Source of the DNA: Echinometra lucunter
Lineage: Eukaryota; Echinodermata; Echinoidea; Camarodonta; Echinometridae
Direction: 5' to 3'
Assembly: GCA_029962745.1 (NCBI GenBank)
Contig: CM057157.1
Location: 27,586,825 to 27,650,824, forward strand
Length of the DNA stretch: 64,000 nt
Shown here: piece by piece, positions 1-13,300 of the stretch
Layout of the letters: every line of letters starts with the position of its first letter
Position numbering within the stretch: the stretch's first letter is position 1
Notes under the pieces: generated by a model
The model's input: only the letters and a program-made list of their open reading frames with translations
Told to the model about the DNA's origin: nothing
The model's database searches: none
Translations under genes and position numbers: made by a program

Positions 1-42
1 TTAATAACTTGATCTTTGCATTTCCATAATTGAAAACTTTTC

Positions 43-78
43 TTTAATTTGTCAGAGTTTCTCTAGAATTTTTTTAAT
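43..78 (-). promoter_or_regulatory. Possible ATTAAA poly(A) signals for P4HTM
   Basis: No AATAAA occurs on the minus strand between the stop and the window edge. ATTAAA occurs at 43-48 and 73-78, about 700 nt past the stop. The base composition is A/T-rich, so chance matches are likely. Confidence 0.2.
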
Positions 79-157
79 CAGTCTCTGGAATCGTTTTACT
101 TTTTACTCAAACTGACTTACATCTAAGTTTGGGCTGGTAGTGCACTTTAAAATAAAA

Positions 158-415
158 TCATGCTAGATCTACACTCTAGATTGTTGCTGTCACAGATCCA
201 CTCATTCAAAAACCAATTCTCTACCTTGACAAGATTTCATGCATGTTGCCAATTTGCCTTCCACCAGACTTGATGTGCCCAACATTAAAAATCTCCTATC
301 TTCACTTACCTTATATTCCCATTATTTATGTCATAGTTTCTCCAGACTTCCACATTCTGATCATTGTTTGAACAGATCCTTCTATTCATAATCAGTTTGT
401 CTCTGTTAAGCTTAA
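158..415 (-). pseudogene. Decayed partial copies of the P4HTM terminal-exon end
   Basis: Bases 158-234 and about 345-415 resemble 772-850 on the same strand, the last 70 bp or so of P4HTM coding sequence. On the minus strand they read as ENWFLNEWICDSNN and KLIMNRRICSNND, against EKWIMNRWICASNDRS in the real exon. Identity by eye is about 75-80%. They lack a clear acceptor and the upstream catalytic residues, so I read them as tandem-duplication debris in the 3' flank. Confidence 0.55.
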
Positions 416-771
416 GATATTTTCTGTGTTGCCAATTTGCTTACCTTAACTCTTATCCTGTCGGCATGATACTTTCTACACTTTGGGAAATTTTTGTTTC
501 ACTGTCTAATTTTCTCTAAACTTTTTTCTGATTTTCTTCAAAATGTTCAAAACTAGCATATAACCAATTTTAGTTGCTTGTTACGGTGTCAAGGTGCCAA
601 TTTTTCTCCTAGAGAACTGTTTTTCACTTTCCTTAACTTCTTAACCTTTTTCTAATGGAGTTCCTCCATTTTTTCTCTTTTACTTTTTTTTTTCATTATT
701 CTGATTTTAACTCAAACTAACAAAATTTTTGGCTGTTGGAGCCCTTCAAAGTTTAAAAGCAAAGGTAAAAA

Positions 772-1014
772 TTATGCTAGATCTACACTTCGATCATTGC
801 TTGCACAAATCCATCTATTCATAATCCATTTCTCTCCTTTCAAGACAGGGCACCCCCCATGCCAGGTGTAGTTATCGACGTCCCCAAACCATCCTGTCTC
901 CTCATCAATGAAGTGATTGTACCAGATGACGGCCTTGCCTTGCTTGGGCTGGACATGAAGCTTGGACTCGCTGCAGTAGTTGTTCAGGTTGATGTTGCCG
1001 CTGTTGCGAAGCAT
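772..1014 (-). CDS. P4HTM: P4HTM terminal exon: distal His, 2OG lysine, stop
   Basis: A 243-bp exon (acceptor TTTTTTGCTTTGCAG). It encodes 80 residues and TAA. Key parts are GKAVIWYNHF, GDVDNYTWHGGCPV with the third iron ligand (His), and KGEKWIMNRWI with the lysine expected to bind the 2-oxoglutarate carboxylate. The tail after NRWI is only 12 residues, shorter than in vertebrates. A GTGCAAG after the WI codons could act as a donor to an unseen final exon, so the last residues are less sure than the catalytic part. Confidence 0.88.
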   Translation of the reverse strand: MLRNSGNINLNNYCSESKLHVQPKQGKAVIWYNHFIDEETGWFGDVDNYTWHGGCPVLKGEKWIMNRWICASNDRSVDLA

Positions 1015-4000
1015 CTGCAAAGCAAAAAAAATAGATTAAGATTAGACATTGATAAATAACTAATCTAACTAATATACTTATAGATAAGATGTTAACTGGA
1101 GGCCCTGTTTAGAGGAGAGGCACCACCTTATGCACTTGAAGAACCTACTGCACTATTTGAACAAAAGTAGGGGGACACCCTGGTGTAGCGGTACATCCCT
1201 ATTTGATATACTGGGAGGAGAGACCCAAGGGTCACGGTGATTCATTCCCTTTTTCCCCTCACAAGGCGTAGATGACGTCTGATACTATAGTGCTCTTTTA
1301 GTTGATTTTATTCGACTGAGAAGAAAGTATGTGTACGCCTGTAAGTAAACAACTAGGGGAATGGAAGCTTTACGTCGTCTCCAAAGGACTTGGCAATGAT
1401 GATTAATGCCTTACGAAAGGGCACTAGGTGCAGGGGCTTGGTCTAAAGTCTGGGACCTCCCGGTTACAAGACCATGCCGGCACCACCACTGAGCCATTGC
1501 ACCTCCTCTTTGAAGTTAATGTAGGTCCAGGGTTTTTTCATATAGCTGTTTGTAAAGTTAGGTATGACTTTACAAACGACCTGAATATGAAGTGCCAGAT
1601 GGGATGCCCAAAGTTTTTCCTGACAAAGTGTGACAACATTTCTCATGATCTCAATTAGATTGTGGCAAAAATATACTTTGCAGTGGAATTCTGAAAACAG
1701 TAGTAATGTTAATATATGTTTACATATTTCACTTTAGCTTTTGGTCAAAGCAACTCATTTCTAATTTGTCTAATTTTACATATTCTCTCCAAATTCAAAT
1801 CAATCCGTGTAATTTTTGGACAAAACTGGATTCAAATTCATATCAAACCTCATTTCAATCTATGTATAAATCACTCTTGAGGGTGTTTAGATATGAGGCG
1901 ACATTGTGGTGGCACAAAATTTTTTAGGAGGAAAAAAAGCACCGAACACAGACATACTGAAGCTTTTCGATATGCACTCATCAGAGTAAAATCGCATGAA
2001 TGAACAGTATGTCCGTGTTCAATGCTATTTTGCTATTTTGCAGTACCAAACACCAATTTAAATTTTAGTATTGATATGGCGTGACATTGTGGTGCCACTT
2101 ATGTTAATGAATGCACATTTCACTCTCGAATAAAAGGGAACTTTGTCAAATTTGCGCAATTTCATGACAACATATTTTGCACTTACTTTTTAAGAATTCA
2201 ATTGGTGTGCATTTTATTGCAGCTGGGCAGCAAAAAACAATGTGTCCTGCGTCGACGACGTTTTTTGGTCGTCTCATACCCCATTGACTTGTACACCAAA
2301 ATGTTGCAGGGATTTTGTGGCGCCACAATGTCGCCTCATATCTGAATGCCACTGAAGGTTCTTTCAGGCACTAATGATACCATAATACCATAATAGCATT
2401 CTGTTTTGTCAAGGTTATACCTGGAAATAAGGAATAACTGTTTGCTGGATTTTGGATATGCGAATTAAGAGGAAAGGCAAACTTACTGCATCACTAAAGG
2501 TGTCGTTGTTGGCCACAACAAATGCCGTTTCCCCTCCTTCTTCCACTTCATTCAGATAGACCATGATTGTCATATACCTATGAGAGAAAACAAGAAATAA
2601 AAAGATTCCCCATGTATTAGGTTTTATCAATTTTAACAGAGGTTAACCTCTAAATTGCAGAGACTCTGCTAAAAATTTTATTATTATCGTTATTATTATT
2701 ATTATGATGAAGATGATGATCATTATTATTAGTATTATTATTTTTATTACTACTATTCTTCTTCTTCTTCTTATAATTATTATGAAATATCATTATAACT
2801 ATAATTATAACTATTATTATTATTTCTATCATTATCATCATCATCATTATTAAATACTTGGCATCACCTACACCTAGCAGCGGGAAAGCAAATTTGATCG
2901 TGGTGACCCTCCAGTTTCTCCTCCCATGATAACTTTTTGGGATGTGCAGGTGCACCACTACATAGCGGGTTTTCCCAGACTCTTTTTAGAATGGTGCAGT
3001 GGGTTCTTAACATGCAAAGGTGGTTTCTCTCCTCTACATGGGGCCAATTTTTTACATCCTATCTGAGGGACAGATAGTATGATATTTTCATCAACTTATG
3101 GGAATAATTGCCTGTGACAATGTTCTGTAGAATGACCAATATCTTAGTTCACTATCCTCCCCTCTGTTAGATCTACCACCTTGAACAGGTGGAAATTTTA
3201 ACCCTTTTTTTTTCCATCATAAAATGAAATGGAAAAAATTTGACAAAATAACAATAATTTACCCAAATAAATATACCAACTATAAGAATAGGGGGAACAC
3301 CTGAACAAAAAAAAAGGAGCTTGTGTTGAGGACAACCCCCCCCCCCCATATCTGAATGACAGCGTGATGCAGTTTTTTTTAAGGTATGCTTTTTAAATAT
3401 CTCATGGTAATGAATATTGCAGTCTCTTGGTTCTTTGCCTTCGTGCATGACTTTTGGTAATCTGCACTTCCAGTGCTGTTTGTATGGATTTCCGAGTTGC
3501 CACTGAACGGGTCGAGATAAGTGAATATCTGTTTAGTAATGTTTGTATGCGAGTTTTCATGCTACCCCATGAGACAATCTTTATCTTTTTCACCCTCCAA
3601 TGCTATTATAAACAGAAAACTATTATTTACACTGGCCTTTATTTCTGGAATTCTCTGGACGATTCATTCAAACAGTCACTAAGCTTATTTGTCAGTCAAA
3701 CATTATCTTAAGCTTAACCATTATTTTTCCATGACTCATAATGTCCTTAGCATAATGTGATTAATGGGAATTCTCGTTCATCACTATACTATTGTAATAT
3801 TATTTTGCACATTAAGATTTATTCATGGAAAGTGCATATTTTCAGTATTATGCGCTATATAAGAAATTATCATTATAGAGTGAAAGTTTTTGTAGAATTT
3901 CATTTGCTGTTATTGCTGAAGTACATGGAAAAGAAATGAAACTGTTTACCTGCAAATACGGCACTTTTTGGTAGTGACCAGGTGACAGCATGGCAGCCCT

Positions 4001-4349
4001 TGAGTGTCTCCAGCCGAGTCCAAGTGGGCGTTGTAGTGACCATGGGGGCCATACTTGACCACTTGAAAGAAGCTATACTTTGTGATGAGTGGCTCTGGTA
4101 GTTTGGTCAATTTCAGTAACCTAACAACAACAAGGACAACAAAATCATAAAATTATGAGCCACAGGCTGAACGCTTCCCAGGAAGTGCAGAATGTGCACA
4201 GTGATACATGGAATAGTAACTGAATCCAGTGACTGGGTTAATGAAATAATGCTGTAGGTGCATTGGTGTCAGTTTATAATGATGACATGCTTTATGAGAA
4301 ACTGTTAATATTATTAATTAGTATCATCATCTTCATCATCTTCATCATT

Positions 4350-4398
<49 letters not shown>

Positions 4399-7300
4399 GT
4401 AGTAGTAGTAGTAGTAGTAGTAGTAGCAGCAGTAGTATTACCATTAGATTAATCATTGTCATCATTATTATTTTTTCATTATTATCATTATTATTACTAT
4501 CATTATTATTATTATTATTATTGTTGTTGTTGTTATTACTGTCATCATTGTTATGATTATGATAGTGATGATGATGATGATGATTATCATTATTACAATT
4601 ACTATTCTTTTACTATCATTATTGTAATTGTTATTACTATTATCATTTTTAAAATTTCTAGTAGAAGTATACATAGTAGTAGAAGTAAGAAAGAAATACT
4701 TTTCATAGTATGCACAGTTGCGTATCACAGTTCTAATAAGCTTTTTATTTCTCAATCTAAGGAAGATGTGAATATACTAAAATTTCCTGATTAGTCCTCA
4801 AATTTTACACACACACACACACATAGTTTATGCATGGTTCCAATTCTATTAAAGAAAGTTGATGTTGACACATATTTTCATTTGCTGCTTTAATTTGGAA
4901 AGAGGGTTGTCATTTCAAAACTCAATCTGTATATAACTATAAATGTTTGATTATGAATATTAAAGACAGTTCCTGATTTGATATTTGTACATAGGTGTTC
5001 TCATGCACTCATATAATACAAAACCTAAACTTTAATGTTTAAAGTATGTAACTTTTGTATGTTTATTCTCCCTTCAGCATCCCCCAAGTTATATATAAGA
5101 ATATTAGATAACTGCCAAAGTTTTTCGTATTCCTTTTCTTGACAATAGTAATGGGTTATATTCTTATGCACCAATATGAAGTCTAATATTTTGTGTTTTT
5201 CCTCTCCCCTTCACCCCCAACCCCTCTCCAAAACTGAAAATGACAGTCCAGCAACCCAACCTACTGCATTCAAATAAAAAATACTCCCATGACAAAAACT
5301 TAAAAGAAAAAGTTCAGTAGTGAGAGAAAGGGCGCTTTGGAGATTAACTACTTCAGCTGGAATGAAAACTACGACATAATAGTGATGTAAAATGATTAAT
5401 TTCAAACATAGGTGAAGTTTATATGAGCTGCAGTTGCTAGCGTAGGGCAGAATGTAATGGTTGACATGTAATGTGATCATTTGAATTATTTTACTGAAAG
5501 TCATCAGAAATCATGATGAGTTGAATACCAGATAATCTCATGCAAGTATTTTTTAATGCTATCTGGACAATATGTGACCACTTTTAAGTTTAAAGTTTCA
5601 GGTTTAAACACATTTATTTCCATTTATTCAAATAATAAACAAGATTATAAAACAACAAGATGATATACATGTATTTTTAACACTAGATGAATCTTCGACC
5701 ACGCGTGGTCGAACTTTATGCCTCCGCCATTACCAGATCAGAAATAAATGGCACTTCATGTTGCTTTTTTTCATTTATACAATGACATCTTTGACCTTGA
5801 CCTTCGACCTTGTGACCCCCAAATCTAATGAGTATTGCCCTTTCCATATGCATACATGAGCCAAGTTTGTTCAACCGTCAAATGGTTACTGAGTTATCAC
5901 AAGAACGAACCATTTCTATGTACATAATGACCTCTATGACCTTTTTTTACCTTTGACCTTGAGACCCTAATCAGATCATTGTCCCTTCCATATGCATACC
6001 TGTGCCACGTTTGAGGTTGATCGGTCAAATGGTTGTTGAGTTATGGTGAAAACAAACCATTTCTATGTACATAATGACCTCTATGACCTTGGACCTTTGA
6101 CCTTGTGACCCCAAAATCTAATAAGATCATTGTCCCTTCCATGTGCATACATGAGCCAAGTTTGAAGCCAATCTGTCAAATGGTTCTTAAGTTATCGCGA
6201 GAATAAGCCATTTTTAAGTGTATTATTACCTCCATGACCTTGACCTTTGACCTTGAGACTCCAAAATCTAATCAGATAATTGTCCCTCCCATATGCATAA
6301 CTGTGCCAAGTTTGAGGTTGATTGGTCAAATGGTTGTTGAGTTATGCTGAAAACGAACCATTTCTATGTACATAATGACCTCTAAGACCTTTGACCTTTG
6401 ACCTTGTGACCCCAAAATCTAATCAGATCATTGTCCCTTCCATGTGCATACATGAGCCAAGTTTGAAGCCAATCTGTCAAATGGTTCTTAAGTTATCGCG
6501 AGAACGAGCCATTTTTATGAGTATTATTAGCTCTATGACCTTGACCTTTGACCTTGAGACTCCAAAATCTAAACAGATCATTGTCCCTCCCATATGCATA
6601 CATGAGCCAAGTCTGAAGTTGATCCGTCAAACTGTTCTTAAGTTATCGCGAGAACGAAAACGGGACGGACAGACGGACGGACGACCCGAAAACATAATGC
6701 CTCCGGCAACCACCTACGGTGGGCGGAGGCATAAAAATGTGACAAAAATGTACAATCATCATGGTTACATAAATAATTGGAGGACACGCCTCTTAAAGCA
6801 AAAGCTTGGGTGGAAGGTGCCCTAGGACATAATAAATATATATCATGTATACAAAAAAGTCAAAGAAACAAAAAAGCAACAACAACAAAAAGCACTAACA
6901 CACACCACACAAGCATACCCACACACACCCATACAAGAACAGAAAAGTTTTCTTTGTGCTGCTCATTACCTTTAAACAGACCAGACGGACAAGTCTGTAA
7001 CAAAATGAACGACTCACCCAGGTATAAATCCACTCAATCACATGACTATCGCAACAATCTCAAACGTATCTGCCATCTAATGACAAAAGGAAGCAACTCC
7101 AAAGAAGGAATTTCTTAGTAAATGAAGAAAATATGCCACTATTTTATGTGAAAATCTCAAACATATCTGCTGTCCAATGAAAAAGGAGGCAACTCGAAAG
7201 AAAGAATTTTTTTTAGTAAATGAAGAAAATATGTCGCTGTTTTTTTTTTGTTGAAAATCTCAAACATATCTGCCATCCAATGAAAGGAAGCAACTCCACA

Positions 7301-10300
7301 TAAGGAATTTCTTAGTAAATGAAGAAAATTTGTCACTGTTTTATGTCAAAATCTATGGAGTTGCTTCTTTTTACTATGTCTATATGTTGGAAATTGGGGG
7401 TCATGTGACCCTAATTTCTTCATCATCATGTAGAGCATACTATAAAAAGTACCTCAAATCAAGAAAAAGTCAATTTTGAAAAAAAAATAAGACTTGCTTC
7501 CTTGTCATTAATCGATAGATGTTATGTTTCATCAATTAACCCTTTAGCAGCCTTTGTCGACTAGTGGGACAAGCATTGCCCTGCCACTTTTGATTCTTGC
7601 ACACATACAGTGTGTATGTACTGTACTAACCACTCTAAACATTATGGCAGTCCTGGGTTTTGATCCATTAGAAGGTTAATAAGGAAGAGAACATGCCACA
7701 TTTTGGGTGGGAAAGATAGAGCACTTCAACAGGAACTCTCAATGCATAGCCAAAAAATAACAGACAAAAAAGTATAATATACTTGTTCTTTGGGGGGGGG
7801 GGGGTCCATCATAATTGTAACAACCTTGAGACCTTCAAATCTGAACTAAAGACCTATCTTTTCCAGCAACTTTGTGAATAATATGTGACATATTGCAGGA
7901 GCCGGCACCTTTGAATGTTTCTTACAGATAAACACAACTCAAAGTTGAGTGCCCCTTCCTTTTGAAGCGGTGACTTTTTGTTGCTTGTCAAAGAGATACT
8001 CTTCTCCTTTTTCTTCTTTTCTTTAAAAAAAAAAAATTCTTGTACTTTTTGCTTTGTCAGTAAATTTTCTCTGTGCCCTTCCACTTACAATCTCCTGAAT
8101 CTGCTGACTAACTGCAGACCAAAGGGCTTGCAATGAATTCAAATGACCTTTAGCTGGATGCTTCTAGACATACTTATAATCAGAAAAGTGCCAGTTAGAA
8201 GGCTTTTATATTATCAGACCTCAAGTATCGACGCCATATTCACGGATTACCTATGTTATGTACCACCAGCAAGTATTCTCCCCTTCCTTTCAAGAGAATA
8301 TCATCTGTTCACAGGCAGAAGGGCATTAACTCATATAATTTTATACCGACTTAACGCCATTCTGGCTCCAAACAGATGATATATCATTTATCAGCAATAT
8401 GAAAGCACAAAGGAGAGTTAGAGAATCCTTAGATGCTCTGAGAGTTGATATTACAATGGTTTGGTTTATTGTCTGATAAAATATTCTTTTGAAGGGATGC
8501 TTGATTTTTTACATGCTATATGGATAATGCACAATAAATTCTCAATTTCAGTTTCAATTTCTATATCTTATATATCTATATGGGGCTAGACTAGACAAGC
8601 TATGCTTTTTCTAGCCCTGTCCACATTATTTTCCTTTTCTTGTAATGTTTAATGTTTGTATATATCGACATTGATTCTTCTTGTTCTCTTTTGTTTTTAC
8701 ATAATTTGTTTTCCTTTGTTTTATGTGCCCAAATCTGTGCTTTGTATTGCTTTGTATATTTTTCCGATTTTTAATGTGGAGAATAAATAAAAGAAATAAA
8801 TGAAATGAACCATCGTAGCGTTCTGTTACCTTCTTTGGAATTCAGCAACCAAGTCGTCATTTGTCCTGTCCGGGTAGATCCAGGTCTGTTCACTGTATCG
8901 GGACTTCTTGATGGGATTCTTACTGACCAGGTCCTTAATGTATGCTGCCAGCTTGCGTACGTTCAGACCCGATGACTCTGATCGAGTGATAAAATCTGGG
9001 ATGAAAAAGCGAGAAGTAAAGAGAAAACACTTGATTCTCAACTAAATTGCGAAAAGGATACAGAAAAACCTGCTTTTTAATAAGTGACCACATAAAGACG
9101 CACTGCTCACAATAGCTGTTTTACTCGTCTCCCGTGGATGGTCTTTAAATAAAGGTTTCACTTATTTTGATGAGAGGTTTTATGTTAGTCTCTGCGACAA
9201 GACCTTGCAAAAGCTCTTCAGATTAAATTAAATATACCTCTAAATTTGCTGACAAATGTTTTTCAGGTGTTTATTTTTCTAAAAGTTTTGGGGAACATAC
9301 CATGTCGGCTTTTACAGGTGTCTTCCCCCATTCTTTTTTTTTTTTTTTTTTTGTTGGGGGGGGGAACCCTATTGTGTCCCTCCATACTTATTTTTTTTTT
9401 TTTTTTGGGGGGGGGGGCATCTGTCCCCCTGTCCCCCTGTCCCTCCCCCAATTGAGGCCCCTGTTTTATGTTATCCTTTATCTTTGTCAAAACTTCTTAG
9501 CAATTAACCCATTCGTGACAGGAATTGTTTAAAGCCTAATTTGATCAGCTTTTATTCTTCAAATTGGCAACACCAACATTTTTATTTTATTGCTACATTT
9601 TTCTTCTAAAATGACATGTATCTGAAATGAATATAAATTAACAGTAATTATGATGAGAAGTCCAAAAGTCGCCAATTTGCATGGGAAAACGGTGATTTTA
9701 AACTTTCTATCACATTGCCAATTTAAGGATTTTAATGCTTATTTTCCTTTAAAAATTTTTCAGCATCAAACAACGAATTTTGACGCAACCAAAATGGGCA
9801 CAGTTTGTGTAGAATTTTTTGCTCTTTCTGCTCATGTATTTGGTATGATTTTTAGGGCTTTGCATCAAAAGATATTAGGCCAAACCACAAAATGTGGACC
9901 TCTGTCATGAATGCGTTAAAGTGATTGCACAATCGTAAAATGTTTTGGATATATGATCAAGAATAGAATTATAAGAATAACATTGAAAAATATGATTTTC
10001 AATTGAAATCAATGCATTTTGGCTAATTTTCTCATAAAAAGTCAAGAGCTGACCAAAAAATTTGAGTATGAGGTATGACGTAAAAGTGGGTACCCAGCTT
10101 CGTGCATTGCAGTTGTGCTGCGCGCTAGACTGTACAATATGTATTATACCTTGCGCACATTTTGCTGGAAGTGCGCGACAAGGTACCCACTTTGACGTCA
10201 TTTTGACGTTGGGGTGGGTACCCAGTTGAAACCGGGTCACAGCGGAGGGGTCAAAAATATCCTGAAATCTTACCACATTTGGGGGTTTCCTTGGCAACAT

Positions 10301-13300
10301 GACTTTAAGAAAAATTTTGGGCAGATGATTTTCTGCTAATAAAATCATGCCCTTTAAAGATAAACATGAGTGCTGGTGTGCCATTGTAATGTAAAAGAAA
10401 CTGTTTCAAAGCAATTGCTTGATTAAATATATATAGTTAATGAAAATTAGTATATGCTCTGAGGGTCTTTGTGTTTTCGAAATCATTGCAACCATGAAAA
10501 AATCAATTCAGTCTTGTTGAAAAAAGCTCACTGCAAACAGAAATCATATCAGGGATTATGTGTGTTTGTTGTGTGTATTTTTGTCATATTTTGAATGTAA
10601 GGGCATTTGAAGAGTAATTCCTTGTCAGGGGACATTTCTACTACCTATGCCATTGTTATAAACCAACCTAAAAAGACTGAGAAAGCTCACATATTATCTT
10701 TCATCCCCCCCTCCCAAAACTAAATCATCTCTTTAAAGCAACTCCAGAATACAACATCCACCTTAATGAAACTAGTTGCCTTGAAGGTGATGACACTACA
10801 AAGATACTTTGAGTTTCAAAATAATATTGCACGATAATTTGTGGGCAATACAAGGAAGAAAGAGATGGGAAGAAATAAAGGGAGAATAGAAAAGGGGATG
10901 ATCAAGAAAAAGGAAAAGAGATAATGAAAGAAAAAGAGAAATAGGAGAAGAAGGGGGAGAAAGTGGAGAGATAGAGTAATTTATAGTGCGAGAAAAGGAG
11001 AGATAGCAGAAACAGGAGAAGATAAAGATAGGGGAGAAACAAAAAATAGAAACAGAGAAATAAATGTGGGTGCTAATAACACAAACACACCCCCCCCCCC
11101 CAACACAAACATTTTTAAAGGGAATGTAAGAAAACCTGAAACATTCAAAAAAAAAGAACTGAAGTAAGAAAGTTGAAATATGCAATATTCTATGCTGTTT
11201 TTTGAGACACCCAGTAATGAACTGAAATTGTAAGTTTAAAAGTAATAGACTGTGCTGCTTCCTTTTCTCATTATTAATGTACAAGCTGGCAGGTGGATTT
11301 CAGCTTTCAGATTTTATCACCAGACATTATTACAGCGGCCCTTTCCGATCAACCACCGCCAATAAAGGTTCAGACCATGAGAGAAAAGGGTCTCAAGTTT
11401 ATTTATATAGGGAACAGACATCATCTTGAAATGAGATTTTGATGCCAGAGTGCATCATCTCTTCGTTACTTGACATGACATTGCATTGCATACTCCTGTA
11501 ACTTACTCTACTAGTATCATTACCTCAATCTAAAATATGAAGTTTGTGTGTCGCTTATTCTCACTTTGTATAGTACATTATCAAATTTAATTGTAATGAT
11601 ATGCTGTTCTCATATAGCGCATATCACATTACACATGATGATCTTAGCCAAAAAGTGAGAAGTGATTACGATATATAACGTCTCCATGCGTTTCCAAAGG
11701 ACTTTGGCTATTATTACCCCAGTTTAATCTCGAGCAACAATAGCACTTTATGCATTCAAGGAATACATCCTATCAAGTATCCACTTACTACATCCGGGTC
11801 GAGTTTGGGAAATGTAGACTAATGTCCTGCCAAAGGACATTAGCACTGTGGCAGGGATTTGAACCCTGTGTCCTGTGGTTAACAGTCCACAGACTTATCC
11901 ACTGGGCCACAACACCTCAACAATGAATGAATCATACTGTGTAAAACTTTAAGTAAAAAAAAATGTTCATAAATGGTGCACTAAACTTTGTAAGCATGAA
12001 TGCAGGATGATGATTTTTTGAAAAAGAAAGAATCATGTTTTTGTATTATATTATCATCAATCACTTACATTATGAAGATTACATGAATTATATTCACTGG
12101 CTCAGGCTATATGGATCAGCCATAAAGTATGGCAATGATGAAATACCATTTACTTTAAAAGAAATAGAAATGAAATACATGGTTAAGAGCTGCAAAACAA
12201 CTCAAATGCATCCTTGCATGCATGCCATATTTTAATCATGCGTCACACTCTGACAGAATTTAAGAAATATCCTACATCGTAATTCTGTTACAAAAGAAAT
12301 GGAAACGAAATATAAGGGTATTAGCTTCAAAACAGTTCAAATGCATCCATGCATGCCATATAGCTTCGCACTCTGATAGAAGTCCATACCTCCTGGCAAA
12401 AGCATTTCTGTACAGAATAATTTTCAGCACAACTCTCCTTAGTAACAACAAACTGAATTCATGCAGTCGTTAAGTCAAACGACATCCGTCTTTTACAAGG
12501 CAAGCATTATGAATTTTGCATGTAATTGATGATAATGACTCAGGTCCACTTGAAGCGTATCATAAATGTACTTTGTAGGTGCAAATTATTGACACGACAT
12601 CAAAGAAAGACTGAACTGCCGAATGCTATGCAGTAATGCAGCATCTGTGAAGAGACTGTGTAACCGCTGATATAGGAGTATCAAGATCTTTTAACAAAAC
12701 AATGTGGAAAATTATCGGTAAGACAGAATTTTTGCTAGACTGTCTCAACATTATTATAAATCAAAGAGAGTGAAGAATAATCAACCTACAAACTAGTGAA
12801 TTGCCATAGGTTTAATACAGTGGCACAAATTTTTTGCAAGCAATAGGACACTGTCTAAGCAAATTACTCAAAGACTGTCCTTGCCCAAAATGAAAAAAAA
12901 CAAAAAAACAACCCAGTTACAACCAGTTGAAACTTCCAACTGGTTCCATTTAATTTCAACTAGAACCATTTAACTGCAACTGGTTCTGGTTGATTTCAAA
13001 TGGTCTCTGATGCATATCAAGTAGACAGATGATGCGACTGCAGGAAATTTAACTAGAACCAGTCCTCCAGGACCGCTTGCATCAGTTGATAACTGGTCGT
13101 GTGAGTATATTTCCAGTTGCACCAGTTGATAACCGGTCAGTAGGCATATTTCCAGTTGCACCAGTTGATATACTGGTCTGATCTGTGAGTTAATTCCCAG
13201 TTGAACCAGTTGATAACTGGTTCGTGGGCATATTTCCAGTTGCACCAGTCGATACACTGGTCTGATCTGTGAATATATTCCCAGTTGAACCAGTTGATAA

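Noticed and set aside
6391..6825. 144-codon plus-strand frame with a repeated MTFDLVTPKSNQI-like block
   Set aside because: It is the translation of the DR1 tandem array (150 bp = 50 codons keeps the frame open). No family match.
10796..11284. 162-codon minus-strand frame rich in Ser, Phe and Leu
   Set aside because: It lies on a GA-rich tract with a poly-C run. No domain, splice site or signal peptide supports it.
11850..11925. Possible tRNA-Asn gene on the minus strand
   Set aside because: The anticodon stem and acceptor stem do not pair well and the sequence continues into a dispersed SINE body.
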